NCBI RefSeq assembly: GCF_947179165.1
Contig: NC_077238.1
Coordinates: 83,171,757 to 83,235,756, forward strand
Origin: Solanum dulcamara
Taxonomy: Eukaryota > Streptophyta > Magnoliopsida > Solanales > Solanaceae
Length of the DNA: 64,000 nt
Direction: 5' to 3'
Of the stretch, positions 1 through 12,320 are shown piece by piece. The notes under the pieces were generated by a model. That model was not told where the DNA came from. It saw nothing but the letters and a program-made list of their open reading frames with translations, and did no database searches. Every line of letters begins with the position of its first letter. Position 1 is the first letter of the stretch. The translations under genes and the position numbers were made by a program.

Positions 1-960
1 AGGTTGGAAAGCTTTCCAAGAATTTCTTTGCAGTTTCTTTCAGATTCGAGAGTACGTCTGTGAGGCAGACCTATTTTTCATGGAGTTCTTTTTAAAAAAA
101 ATTGGTAAAGTTGCATTCCTCAGCATTAAGGACATGCTGGAGACCTCCAAAAAGTTGTTAGGAACAGCCTAAACTATTTACAAATAACCTAAGAAATTAC
201 TAGCTGTTCAGCTTCTTCTATCAAAGTTCTTTACACCAAAAAAAAAAATGTAGCAATACAGCTTTCTTTAACTTTCTGGATGCTGTTAAGCTTGTTTTCA
301 AAACATCTTCCATTCATCTCCCTCCAAATTGTCCACCAGATACATGATGGAATTAGTCTCCACCATTTCTTCTGCCCCCTCCCCTAATCCAACAGCTTAG
401 AAGGTCTGCTGTATGCTCAGGCATAGTCCATTTGATCTCTGTTAGGCTGAGAACAAGGACCATAGCTGAGAGGTGAATTTACAGTGAAGAAAGAGATGAC
501 TATTTGTCTCTCCTTTCTCACAGCATAGGAAGCACCTGGATGCAATGTGAAACTTCCTTCTCTGTAGTCTCTCAGGAGTGAGGCATGCTTTTCTGACAAC
601 AACCAAGTAAGGCACTTAACCTTTGTTGGTGCCATATTTCCATGGAGAGCTCCTATTTTCCATGGAGTTCTGTTTATTAAATGGAGCCTCATGTGGCTCC
701 TTAAAAGTCTCAATGAAAGTTTTTGCTTATTCAGTCTCCTTTGGGGCCAAACAATGAGTTGGGTAACACTGTGTTCAACAACTCCTGACAATGGTGTCCA
801 CCACTGAAACTTGACGGGTAAATTCTTCCAGGGCCATTCCCCCTTCAAGATTTTGTTCAATGGTACAATGGTGTCCACCAGTGAAACTTGACAGGTAAAT
901 TCTTCCAGCGCCATTCCCCTTCATGAGTTGTTCAACAGCAACTCTAAAAAGGCAAACTCA
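1..960 (-). mobile_element. Decayed LINE 3' part (zinc-knuckle RVT region)
   Basis: Read on the minus strand, this stretch resembles the C-terminal part of plant L1-type LINE ORF2. An APTKVKCLTWLL segment matches the zf-RVT region (usually PxKVKFFLWL), and further along IPSCIWWTIWRE matches the usual end of such proteins. Frames are interrupted by stops and shifts, so it is not coding. An A-rich run on the minus strand near position 95-100 may be the remains of the 3' end. A direct duplication of about 75 bp lies inside it (near 791-862 and 866-935). It appears to sit inside or beyond the intron that follows the last visible exon of the methyltransferase gene. The family call rests on two short motifs and the exact ends are uncertain. 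Confidence 0.6.
791..935. repeat. Direct tandem duplication, about 75 bp x 2
   Basis: The phrase GGTGTCCACCA, followed by GAAACTTGAC and a shared stretch ending in GCCATTCCCC, occurs twice about 75 bp apart with a few mismatches. It lies in the decayed LINE sequence and looks like a local duplication. Confidence 0.75.
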
Positions 961-2547
961 AAGAGAAATCTACCATCTCGCATCTCATATGTGTTCAAAC
1001 CGTGAGCTTGCTAGAACTGGACGATCGCCTGATAGCTGAGAGGATGGGGATCTCCAAGGTGTTCATGGGAAGGTACCAAAAAGGCATTTGGACTTCATTC
1101 CGAGAGTCGAGGACCACTTACATAAGGATGGGTTCCCCCCTCATCAATGTTTTGCATGACTTCTTGGTTAGACCATTTAAGGCTTGTGAGAGCCTCTGTA
1201 TATGGGAGATCTTTCATTGTCAAACTCAATCTTAGTTCTACGGCATTGATTGGAGGTCCCTGACTGATTAAAATCTACCAACCTTTTCGTCTAGAGAATC
1301 CCATCCTGCATTAAAAGCCACTTCCAGTATGATAAGGACTGATCTTTTCCTTCCTCTAATGTTGACAATACTGATGAACTAACCAAGACTATTGTAATTT
1401 CTAGAGCAAAAAGTCTCGATGCTTTGCGTAATATCTGGACAATCCACTCCATGGTGTATCTGTTGAAAGAGACTCTCCTGATGAAGTCTTCGCTTCTCTC
1501 AGTCCAACCGAACCATGACTATGTTGTATGGGACGATTTAACAATATCGAAGGACTTAAAACCAACTGCAAAATAAATGTAATCCTCCATCTGGAGAAGA
1601 GGATAAGGAGAAAAGAAAGGAAGAAGAGAAAGAAAAGAGAATGACACTGGTTTAGGAGAATGGGGTATCCGGAGTGGGAGAAGATGGTCGTGACCAGGAG
1701 ACGTCTAGAGAGAAAGAAAACTGGAGAGAAGAGTTCTGCATTATGGCAGAAATCGGGTGAGAGTCTTTTCTGATGGGTAAAGGGTCAGTTTGGTATTTTT
1801 TGTTAGAAACAGAATCGCCAGTGAGGGGGGAAGAGGTCGGAAAACTCTTTTAAGGAGAGAGAAGGTTGGAAAAAGGTTCTGGGTTATATCAGAAAACTGG
1901 TTAGGTTGATAGGAGAGATTTTTAGAGAAGCGAGGAAGTCGGAATAGGATGTCTTAAGACCTACCTCCGGATTCGGGCCTGGGAGCATTTTTCATACAGA
2001 TGTTTTTCTTTTTGTTGAGAACCATTATCACCTCATACTTGAATTGTTTATAGAAGAAAGCTACAATAACCAACTAAATGCAGAGATGTTGACTCATCGA
2101 ATTTGTTTAACTACTTAAAACAATTAAAAAGAGATTGGGGGTGGGGTGAAGGGGGACCTATTCTAGCTCCTAAATATTCCAGTTTGGACCTCTGCTATGC
2201 CCCAAAGTTCTGAAATTTAAAACTCATGTGAAACAAAACCAAAATCTAATCTCTTGACTTTTATTTTTCAAATTATTGTCATCCTTCTATTTGCAAGACA
2301 GACGCTAAAAATGGTGTCATAAGTTAGCCTTCACCATACCACCACATTCACAGATCAAATACTATCCAATGTCAGATAATTTCACAAGTTGAACCCACAA
2401 TGGTACACGAAGTCTTCAAATCATTATCAATAAAGTAGAAATTCATTTCTTTGATAAAGTTAACATTAAAGGAGAAATTCACTTGATAAGCATGATATGA
2501 TGAGAGCAGTAGAGCACACAAGATGCTATACACAAGTTGATGGATAC
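961..2547. other. Intron sequence without recognised genes
   Basis: This follows the last visible methyltransferase exon on the minus strand and should be intron, because the remaining C-terminal coding sequence of that gene was not found here on either strand. A purine-rich GA tract covers about 1590-1960. A short open stretch on the plus strand at 1002-1235 has no recognisable motif. I see no RNA gene. Confidence 0.5.
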
Positions 2548-5500
2548 CTAGCCGGATGAATATCTGGAACAGAGACGGGACGAAGCTGATCATCGTCTGA
2601 CACCGAATTGCAATTGCTGTGTATCCACGGAAAGATAGTCCATTCACCAGCAGCTTGAGTACTATATATGTAACAAAGGTAGCAAGGTCAGAACCACAGA
2701 TCTACATTCTTTAGGAAATGGCTGACCTAAAAACTTACTGATTAAGAATAAAACTGGAGCAGATCATCATGTAGTATGAGAACTCGTTTCCCTGGCTAGC
2801 AAAACCTGTTTTCAAGGTTCAATATTGGGTTAAGCAATGCTCTTAACCAAACTATGGAAAGATTCCAACTCTAGGAAAACCTACCAAGACATGAAATTTC
2901 TAGAGCAAGTCTTCCAAGTCCAGCACCAGGAACCAAACAGGCTGGAGGACTACTCAAGAAGAACTAAGATTTTAGTATTTTCCAGTTGACAACAAAAATA
3001 GCGCATAGCCTAAGAGTAAAGGCAATCGAAACTGCAAAAGGAAGTGACGAACTTTTCTTTAGATCGATTAGGAAATAGGCGTTCAAGCTCTTCCAGAATG
3101 GGCCTATAACACTGATCACGTTCTTTTTGACCCTGTACAACAAAGACGATAAAGCATTGATCTTCATTTTCTTATTTTCTTAGATAGTTTACTTGACAGA
3201 AAGAATAAGCCAATAAAGACTTGTGTCTACCTCGTTGGCCCAATCTCTTACAATGTTTCTGATGATACACCGAACCTGCAACAAAAATTAAACAAACTAT
3301 TCAAAAACCACAGAGGTCTCCTATGTATAGTGACAGAACAAAGAAAAAGAAAATTTAGCTAAAACAATGAACAACAGAACAACTTTGTCTCAATACCAAT
3401 CTAGTTGACAGAAATATGAATCCTCTATATCCATTCCACTCCATTAGGGGTTCCTTCCAATATAATTTAAACGGAAATTATATAACATATTTAGAGTACA
3501 TCCTGACGTGAGAATGGAATTTCACTGATTTCTAGTTACTCTGACTTTTTTAGGTACGACGTGTACAAAATAAATTTTGTAGCTGAGGAGAGATGTTTCT
3601 TTCCTCCCCACATGGCTAGAAGTAGATAAACAAGAATCAATTCTAACTCCCACGTGATGAAAATAATTTAACAAGTATGTTGGATGGAAAAGACCAATCT
3701 GGATACGCTAAAAGAAATCCTGAACAAGCAGAAACAGGAAATTTCCACACAAATTTTTATTTTATTTTTAAAAAGGGAAACTGTCATCCGGGAAAGGTGC
3801 AACTTTACTGCAGTAAAAACAAACTAGTTTAATCGCTCACTTTCCTGTATGCACCCCTCTGGGACAGGTACTTGACATATTTCAAACAGCACTGCCAAAA
3901 ACAACGAGATACCTTATCCACATCAATCAGTGGAACATGCAGCTGCAAAGATGGGTCCAACCAGTCCGGAGGTGATGAAGATACCTGAAACCGCAGATGG
4001 TAAGGAAATAAGTATTGGCATATCAAATTAACTACCACAAGAGTAAGCCAACGGACAAAGTTATACAAGAGAGAGGAAAGGAGGATATATTGTTCCTTTC
4101 TCCTTTAGATGGTTCCTCATGTGCAATAAGAAAGAGAGACAATAATGGTACTTACTCTTTCCAATCAAATTACCAAACATCAATTCAGAACCTTTACAAA
4201 CTATTCAATTCAGAACCTTTACACACTAAGTACGAGTACCTATTTCTTATGGTTTGGATCTTTTCCCAAGAAACCACTCAGACCAATTAGGGGTCGTTTG
4301 GTTTCTGGGTAAGAAACAAATTATCCATGTATTAATTTTTTGATAAAGTAAGTGGTATTAATAACAGCATCAAGAAGATGCAAGAATTACAAGATATGGC
4401 TATCCATGTATTAATTTTCATATAACTTACACGAAGTTTGGTAGATAGATAGAAAATAAGTGATTCGTGTATTAAATTAATATGATGTTTGGTTGACAAT
4501 TTAAAAACCGGCATAATAAATACATGTATAAGTTGTGAGGGAATCTATGTATTACTTTATGCAGGATAGAAGGTGGAATAACTAATATATATATAACTAC
4601 TACATGAATAACTAATCCCTGCATAACTAATACCTGCATAACACTAATCAAAAGGTTGGTGAACTGGAAAAGTCAGTGTCTCTCCATGGGAGGAAGACTA
4701 ACACTAATCAATAGTGTTTTGGACTCAACGCCTACTTATATGATGTCCCTTTTCCCTATCCCTGATGGGATCATTGAGAGACTTGATGTTCTAAGAAGAA
4801 ATTTTCTCTGGGAAGGAAACCGTGAAACCAAGAAATTCCACTTGGTAAAGTGGGCTGCACTGATTGGAAGTAAACAAAAAGGGGTATGGGGGTAAGGAAC
4901 TTAAAAACACTGAATCAATGCCTTATGATGAAGTGCCTCTGGAGACTTGCATCTAGTGAACTGGCACTCTGGAAAGAAGTAATCCAGTTGAAGTATGGAA
5001 TGACAGACCATTGGACCACCAAAATGGAATCAGCCTTTGGAGGCCCATCAGTAATTTGTGGCCAAAGCTAAGAGAGAATTGTTGTATAAGAACAGAAGAT
5101 GGCAGGAAGGTTTCTTTCTGGGAAGACAACTGGCTTGAACAAGCTTCTCTAAAGGATACCTTTTATGACATTTATATTCTAAATCAGCAGCAAAGGGCCA
5201 CTGTGGCTGAAGTTTGGTCTGAACGGGGATGGAACTTGAGTTTTAGAAGACCTTTTAATGACTGGGAGATTTTGAGGTTAGTTGAGTTCTACAGCAAGTT
5301 GCATCAATTCAAAGGAACTTCTAATGACCAAGATAGATTGGAATGGCAGGGTCACAGTCAAGGCAGATTCAGTGTGAAAGGGGCCTAAAAAAAGCTTAAT
5401 CCTTATGATAATCAGATTGATGACTGGCCTTGGAAGCTTATATGTAAAGTTAAAATTCCTTATAAAGTATCCTGTTTTATTTGGCTTGTGGCTAAACAAG

Positions 5501-8500
5501 CTGTGTTAACTCAAGAAAATCTCATGAAGAGGGGGATCCATCTAAGCCCTAGATGCTTCTTATGTGAAGAAAAGGCTGAGACAGTTACTCACCTATTTCT
5601 ACATTGCAGGATTACATATCTACTGTGGAAAATCTTCATAAATATGAAGGGTCTGAGCTGGGTGATGCCAAGAAAAATAGCTCAGACCCTGAAGATTTGG
5701 AGCAGCTATGCTAACATCTCTGACCGCAAGGATAGATGGAAAATTATACCAGCTTGCATCTGATGGTCAGTTTGGAGAGAAAGAAACCTCAGGTGCTTCC
5801 ACAACAAGAGCAACAGCATCCAGAAGATGAAGATGAATTGTTTAGTATTGTTTCATTTTTGGTGTAAACGGGAGTATATGGAAGATCTAGAATCAGCTAT
5901 AGATGTCTTAAGCTCTTTGTAATTTTTTGGTAAAGGGTTGAAGATCTTCCGGATACTCTACCTCAATTGTAATTAGGAAACCTGTAACTTGTTTTGGCAG
6001 TTTCTGATTTTTTGGAAATAGAATACAAGTTGTTGCTTTCTCAAAAAAAAAATACCTGCATAAAATAATACATAAATTCATTCATAGCTAATCCCTATAT
6101 TACTAATACTTGGATAACTCTAACCAGCCACCAAACGACCCTTAGTGTATTACGTATAGAATAATAATACCAATTGGGCACGAGAAAAAAGGCATTCCTC
6201 GCAGACCTCTAAATGTATATTGTTTCAAATGGTTCTCATGCTCATGTCTATTTAACTAACTGAAGCTAATTGAGATCAAGAGCTTTCATATTACGCAACT
6301 CCTATGATGATTTTCTTCACTTGAAAAGATGTAGTACTTATTTATGCTGATTCCTATAGTCCATCAGGGATAGAAAATTCCATTCACTACAATTATCTAG
6401 TTATCACTAGACAACCATCCTCTCTCACTAAAAAAGAGGGAATAGATTGACCATTGTGATTATTACAACAACAACATACTCGGTGTAATCACATGAGTGG
6501 GTTTTAGGGAGGGTGATGTGTATGCAGACCTTACCCCTACATTATGAAGGTAGAGAGGATGTTTCCAATAGACCTTCGACTCAAGTAAAGCATTTCAAAG
6601 CATGTATGAAAAGGGAATACAGTAGTGAAGAAGCCATGATGAAATAAAGGAAAAAAGAATAGCAGCAATAGCAAATAATACGATAACCTATGCTAAGAAA
6701 ACAATAAGTAATAATAAAATTGAAGAATAAGATAATAGGAGAGTAATAATAATAATATTGATAATGAAAACTAGACAACACTCGACTACCTACTAACTTT
6801 CTACCCTAATCCTCGACGTCCATATGCTCCTATCTAGGGTCATGTCCTCGGTAAGCTACAGATATGCCATGTCTTGTGATTAGATATATATTTTTTATCA
6901 CCCACCTGGATTTTTGTTAAGGTCCCACCTGATGTTTTAATTCTCTACTCAAACTCATAGACAGCATATCTTTGAGCCCTCTTTTTTTATGACCAAGTGG
7001 CAGGAAAGCTTTACAACTGAAATTTCAACCTTCCTTAGAGGTGTTCAGGATGTGTGTGCGTTTTTTGTATGTGTGTGTGGAGGAGAGGGAGGGGGGGATT
7101 GGAAGTTTCAGGTAGGTGCTTTACATTTCCATTGCAACAAGCAGAAGCATATAACGTGTCCTGGTCTGGAAGGCTCTTACAACCATCAATCTCTTGCTCC
7201 TGTTGTCATCTACAAAGGTCAACTGCATAGTAAAATTAAAATAAAAGAAACAAGGTAATCACCAGATATCAGAAACTTCCAACAACTTCATAGAAGTAAA
7301 GAGACCTTATTAAATTTTGCTGGCGCCGGATACTTCCCATTGCAGGTCTCTTTAGAGCTCGGTTCAGCCAAGCAGTGGCAATCTACTCCACTACTAGTTG
7401 ACGTTGACTCACATAAGCAAAGGTTCCTTGATCTAGAAAAGAGATGATTACCTGACACATCATCTAGATGTTGGTTTTCACGAATATCAACATCCTGGCT
7501 CATATCAAGAGGGGGCTCAAACACCTGCAAGTTAACAATTGGACCTCAACTTACTGTATCATACAACTAAACTGGTCTTTCTAGGTTTAAGACCATGAAA
7601 TGGAAGAAATTAATGATACCCCGATAGAACGGAAATAACAAATGGATACATGAAAAAAGATGATAAAGAGCCCCTCATCACCTTTAGCATCTCAAATATG
7701 AAATATGAATTTTGAGCGATGCACCTGCACCACAGAAAGGATGATTGATTTGGATAACAAAAAGAAATCTAGAGAGTTAGAAAGTGTTTCGACCATAGCA
7801 ATTCTTACATTTAGAAGACAAAGTTGTTCATGTAGGACCATATGATAATATTATATTAGAATATTGAGAACAAAATTTAGCTGAAATGCAAAGGGGTTCT
7901 TGGCAGACATGCACGTTTAAGTGTAGACATGATTTGTCCCCGCTGGGATGACTTGGTGGTTGAGGCATTAGTGTAATAACATCCCAGGTTCAAATTCCAA
8001 CTGGAACACGTAGTGTCAGTCCATCTACCCTAGCCCAGTGGGAAGGTTTACTCCACACTTGTGCTTGAGGGGAATAGGAGGTTCGTTGCACTAGTAGGGT
8101 AATGCAAATGAATCCGGACACTCTCATCAAAATGAAAAAGAAAGTGCCAGCATGGCTTTTGAGAGCATCAGGAAACTGACTTTCCATCAACAAACCCCAA
8201 ATATTTTTAAGTAGGGTGACAAAATTCTTGCTAACTTATCAGACCCACGCCACTATCGTGCTCATACTTTGTGATCAGATTTTCAGGTTCATTGTTTATG
8301 GAGTGGAATAGTATAAAATTTAATAGGGTTGAACTTAAATTGAGTCACATAATTAGAGTAAGTGGTCACATAATTTACCTCTTTGCTAAAATAAGAATGG
8401 TCAGTAGTATATCCTTATTTCATGTTTGTTAAAGAATGGATCCTGGGCCTAACTCAACCCTAAAAGCTAGCTCATAGGGTGAGGATTGTCCAAGTCCATA

Positions 8501-9361
8501 CCAATTACCCATCCCATATCTGAAGTGTTGATAGCTGGAGTGTGGACAATATAATATAGGGGCCCAACATCAGTGAACAAAGAATTGAGATATGTCTGGC
8601 ACTGATACCATGTTAAGGAACAGATTTTGAGCCTAACTCAACCCAAAACTAGCTTGTAGGGTGAGGATTGTCTAGGTCTTGGGGGGAAAGGTTTCTCTGG
8701 AAGACGTGGAAAATTACATTTCTAGGAAGTAGCTCTACTCACATCATCAACAGCTATATGCATAGCTAGTCTCACAGCTAAAACAGGCTAGCAATGTTAA
8801 GTTACATTTCATCACAAATTTTGCAATAATAACAGAAGATTCTAGGAGTTGGGAAAGCACAAATTTTTCAAATGTTTTGAAGGAAATGGAATCAAGTTCA
8901 TTGCATATAAAGTTCCAACTAATCCTATTTAGCAGTATCATCGGTTGATCATATAAATGTACCATCTTAGTTTCTGAAACTTCGTGGGAAGGTGAGACAG
9001 TAGGGCCTGCAGAGCACATAGCACAAGGTTGCTTCAGAAATGAAAGTATCATGCAACAAAATATCTATCAGGGACAACAAATACCTTATGAGGTGGGAGT
9101 AGTTTTGTAAGAGACCTTTCCCATCTTTTCACATCCTCTCCTGCAGCTTCAGGATAACTGTACATAAAGTCAGACAAGTAATCAGGATGTATTAATCCAA
9201 GCGGATAACCTTTGGACTTAGTAGGATGGGGGAATTGAAGTGTGTGTGTGTGTGTATGTGTACTTGAGGTAGGCGCTGATGATACGACGGAGGGATTTGA
9301 CTTCTAGGGCTTCTTCAAACTTCCTGCGCTGAAGTTCGTCGGTCGTTCCGATTTCCGACAT
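2548..9361 (-). CDS. Carnosine N-methyltransferase-like protein (N2227 family), 5' part
   Basis: This SAM-dependent methyltransferase resembles animal CARNMT1, which methylates the imidazole ring of carnosine; the plant substrate is unknown. Coding exons on the minus strand are 9361-9264 (start [10 protein letters not shown]), 9157-9085, 7724-7682, 7524-7306, 3984-3913, 3275-3231, 3132-3053, 2949-2885, 2805-2739 and 2661-2548. Junctions are GT...AG and phases fit throughout, except between the second and third exons, where one small exon (length 3n+2, expected near ALLPHYP in relatives) was not located. Landmarks in order are [73 protein letters not shown], the SAM-binding [28 protein letters not shown] and [14 protein letters not shown]. 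The C-terminal third lies beyond position 1. The intron between 3984 and 7306 carries a nested LINE/MITE and a SINE. Confidence 0.85.
4287..6146. mobile_element. Tourist/PIF-Harbinger-like MITE, split by a LINE
   Basis: The left end reads TTA then GGGGTCGTTTGG (from 4287) and the right end reads CCAAACGACCC then TTA (to about 6146). These form a terminal inverted repeat flanked by a TTA target duplication, as in PIF/Harbinger MITEs. The body is made of short imperfect repeats such as CATAACTAATACCTG. A 5'-truncated LINE interrupts it at 4642-6051, so the original MITE was only about 440 bp. It lies in an intron of the methyltransferase gene. Confidence 0.75.
4642..6051 (+). mobile_element. 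5'-truncated LINE (L1-type) with intact target-site duplication
   Basis: The insert contains the 3' part of a LINE ORF2 in shifted frames. [15 protein letters not shown] and [12 protein letters not shown] are the thumb of the reverse transcriptase, and [15 protein letters not shown] and [19 protein letters not shown] are the usual downstream zinc-knuckle region. It ends in a poly(A) tract at about 6043-6051. A perfect 12-bp duplication, ATACCTGCATAA, flanks it at 4630-4641 and 6052-6063. Several frameshifts and stops show it is dead. It sits inside the MITE described separately. Confidence 0.9.
6462..6600 (+). mobile_element. SINE (Au/SolS-like)
   Basis: The sequence starts with a CAACAACAACATAC repeat, followed by a GTGTAATC...GTGGG stem, GCAGACCTTACCCCTAC, GGTAGAGAGG and ATGTTTCC. 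This order is typical of an abundant plant SINE family in Solanaceae. Divergence is moderate. A second, similar copy lies at about 14624-14770 in the next gene. Family naming is from memory of the consensus and is uncertain. Confidence 0.65.
7682..7724 (-). other. Small internal exon of the methyltransferase gene (43 bp)
   Basis: It is listed separately because it decides the missing-exon question. The exon encodes [13 protein letters not shown] after a split Cys codon, has a good acceptor (ACCTGCAC on the plus strand) and a GTGATG donor, and needs an upstream exon that ends in phase 2. The located exon 9157-9085 ends in phase 0. Confidence 0.8.
7935..8126 (+). mobile_element. tRNA-derived SINE
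   Basis: An A-box-like TGACTTGGTGGTTGAGG and a B-box-like GGTTCAAATTCC are about 40 bp apart. A SINE body follows (CTAGCCCAGTGGGAAGG, then AATCCGGACACTC), as in SolS/TS-type elements of Solanaceae. It is too divergent for a functional tRNA and has no acceptor-stem pairing. It is located in an intron of the methyltransferase gene. Confidence 0.6.
8427..8690 (-). mobile_element. Decayed TRIM-like miniature LTR element
   Basis: Two similar segments start TGTTAA and carry GCCTAACTCAACCC plus GCTAG/TAGGGTGAGGATTGTC (from 8427 and from 8611). Between them lies TGATACCA at 8603-8610, which on the minus strand reads TGGTATCA, the start of the initiator-Met tRNA primer binding site. The layout matches the better-preserved TRIM at 44973-45312. 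The second repeat is cut short near 8690. Confidence 0.6.
9241..9263. repeat. GT/AC microsatellite touching a splice donor
   Basis: A GT dinucleotide run (AC on the gene strand) lies immediately downstream of exon 1 of the methyltransferase. The donor itself (GTACAC at 9263-9258) merges with the repeat. Confidence 0.85.
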
Positions 9362-9895
9362 TGCCGGAGACGATGAACTCTCTCAATGGAATCTTTTCCC
9401 AAATTGTGCACTTTCGCCGGAAACGGTAAACCAATGTGCCAAAAGAGGACAAAATGATAAAAAGGGCGTTTCTAGTTAGGTTTATTAATGACCAAAAATA
9501 TAAATGAGATCCTTTAAACTTATCAAAAATTAATACTTCTTATCAAATATTTAATTAATATTTCTATTAATATATACTTCACTCTAGTTTTTATTTTCTT
9601 AGGCAATTTACCTTAAGCGGTAAAATCTATATCTATAGATAATAATAAAGCTGGATAATAAAAAAAGTGTTGGGCAGCATTACTATTTATTTTTTATCTC
9701 AGAATTTTGAACTTTTTTGTTTTTTTCATGAATTTTTATAAATCCAAAATTCATTATTAATGGAGAATGAACAAATATTGATTAGTTTAATGAACTTATA
9801 CAATAAAAATTGGATTAGATGAAATAATTCAAATATACAAACCTTTAAATCATGAAAATAAAAGGTAAGAATAGTACCTGTGTGGATTGACTCTT

Positions 9896-10011
9896 CTATG
9901 CCAATAAAAATTATCGAAAGATCTAAAAAAATAAAATTAAATATAATTTCTCTATGCCAATAAAAATTATCTAAAGATCTAAAAAAATAAAATTAAATAT
10001 AACTTTTCTAA
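9896..10011. repeat. Tandem duplication, about 58 bp x 2
   Basis: CTATGCCAATAAAAATTATC, followed by AAAGATCTAAAAAAATAAAA and TTAAATATAA, occurs twice in direct succession with one or two differences. Confidence 0.85.
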
Positions 10012-11929
10012 TTGAAATCATGAGTCATAGAATTGAAGCTGAGAAGCCCTTAGAATCTTCGTTAAGTTGAACTCTATCATGAAGGGTTATTTAAGGATAT
10101 GTGGGATATTGAAACGTTATGAAGAGTTATTTAGGTAAATGAGAAAATTTTAAGAAAGATTGAAATAGAAAATATATTTTTGTATAGAAGTTGCAAACAA
10201 GGGGAGGAATAAACATCGAATTGTAGCATAATGATTAATTAGAAATCGAAGAGTAAACAAATGAGAAAATAACCAAATCAGGACTCGTGTGAAGTATGAG
10301 TATGTAGCTGAAAATCCGATAATAAGTTAGGGGTCATTTGACTATTTTTCGTAAATAAATTGAATAGAAAGACATAAAAAAAGAAAATAAAGATAACAAA
10401 AAAGAGAAAAAACTAAAATAGACTATGAAATAAAACATAGAAAAAGAAAGGAATTAGAAATGTGCATTTAAACATTATACGAATTTCCTTTTCCTTTTTA
10501 GTTTTATTTTTTAACCACTTTTCAATCTCTGTTGTCCTTTTTTATTTGACATCTAAAAAAAAACTATAGAATTACATAATTTTAACTTTCTGTAAAAATA
10601 ACTAAAGGGTCAAAGACAAGAGATAACACTCAATTTTATAATTGAGAATCATCAAAGTATAGTTACATAATATAGAGGTGAAAAAAGGTACACAACAGTT
10701 ATTCTTAATATTTATTTCATCGGATATTTTAAAAAAAGATTTTATAATGTCAAGATAAAATTATTTCTTCACTACAGGATTTACTAAGATCAGAATGAAC
10801 TTATATTTTTGAACTCTAACTCCGATAAAAAAAAATTATATGTATGATTTAATCAATCTATAAAAGTAATGTCTGAATATTTAGAAATGTTATCTCTACT
10901 ATATATTGATTAATTTTCTTCTAAAATAGATCACCCTATGAGTTAATAATATTTTTTACAATCATTACTAATAAAACTTGAAATTTAATTTATATAAAGT
11001 GTCAATTCCAACAAATATTGAACTAAAACAAATTCTTGTTTTCGAAATGATTTGCCATCTGAGATGAATCTATTTCGTATATTGAAAAAAGGAATGATTC
11101 GTTGGGGTCAGGATTGTCATTTTTTTTATCATCCTAATATCTTTTCCTTAATTATTATATGTATCCGCGGAATTAATTTGGAAAAATAGTAGGGATATGC
11201 AAGAACAAACAATTTTTATCAGAAATATTCCTTTAATGAATATATATATATATAAGATTTTCTACCATTGCGTGAAGCGCAAGCAAATTCACTAGTTTAT
11301 TATAAAAATGTTAATTGCTAGATGGGCACTTCCAACTTTACACGGTGCTTAAAAAATCATTAATATATTGAAAAACTTTACCATTTTGCCTTTTGTTTAT
11401 ATCAATGCAATATACATAGAGTATAAAAATAGCTAGTATTGGAAATTATTTACATTCAAAATCCCTAATTAATTATAGGGGTAAAATAGAACAAATTTAA
11501 TTAATTTTATCTTGATTTAATAAGTGATCAAATAAAATAGAACAAACATTTTTAGTAAAATGCTCATCTAATATGGAACAGAGGTAGTACTAGCACTTCA
11601 TTATTGATATATGCATGTTTGGCAAATCTATTTGAATTCAATATTTTATCTCACTGGTCATTAGATATGTGTTTTGCACGTTTGTCTCATGTTAATAATA
11701 TATATATAATTTAAAAGATCATATGAAAATAACTAATGGTGATCCTATTCAATTGGGTCAATAAATTTCAACATCCTCATCTTTAATGCGCTTATCTCCT
11801 GGACATGAGAGTTCTTGATTGGTCAATATTTTACCCATATAATATAGTCGTTTTAGCCACTATTTTGTAGAACTTACATTTAAAGATTGAGAGACATTTT
11901 TGTCGCACACACAACAACATATATATGCG

Positions 11930-12320
11930 AGCCTCTATTTCATTCATCTCGTCCCAATATGACGTGTGACATCCGCCTTAAATCTTTCTATTACCTCAGA
12001 CAATTGATCCTATACACTTGAAACTTGCTTGAATAACCTTGGTGTCAAGCGTTATGTCCACGTTTGCTTCATGGGACATGTCACCGAACTTGCACGCTAA
12101 GTACTTAGTTTTGATCTAGCTCAATTTGAGAGACCTTTTAATTCTAGGATCTGTCTCCAAAACTCATATATTTTGTTTATGTCACTTCGCGTCTCATCAA
12201 GAAGTACTTTATCATCGAGAAATAACATGCATCACAATACATCCTCTTTAAATGTGTCGCGTCAGAATATCCATAGCAAAGGAAATAAAAATGAGCTAAA
12301 AACAGATACACAATTGAAAA
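11930..12320 (-). mobile_element. Degenerate RTE-type LINE reverse transcriptase
   Basis: On the minus strand, interrupted frames give LLDETRSDINK, EFWRQILELKG, ACKFGDMSHEANVDITLDTK and FKCIGSIV. These match the region after the FADDIV motif in a very common plant RTE-clade LINE (usual text DETR...YLECKFGD...LGSIIQGNGEID). Stops and frameshifts make it a relic. Confidence 0.7.

Noticed and set aside
1002..1235. Small gene starting near 1002
   Set aside because: There is no ATG at the claimed start, no motif, and it lies inside an intron.
7935..8000. A functional tRNA gene
   Set aside because: A and B boxes are present but there is no cloverleaf or acceptor stem, and SINE body sequence follows.
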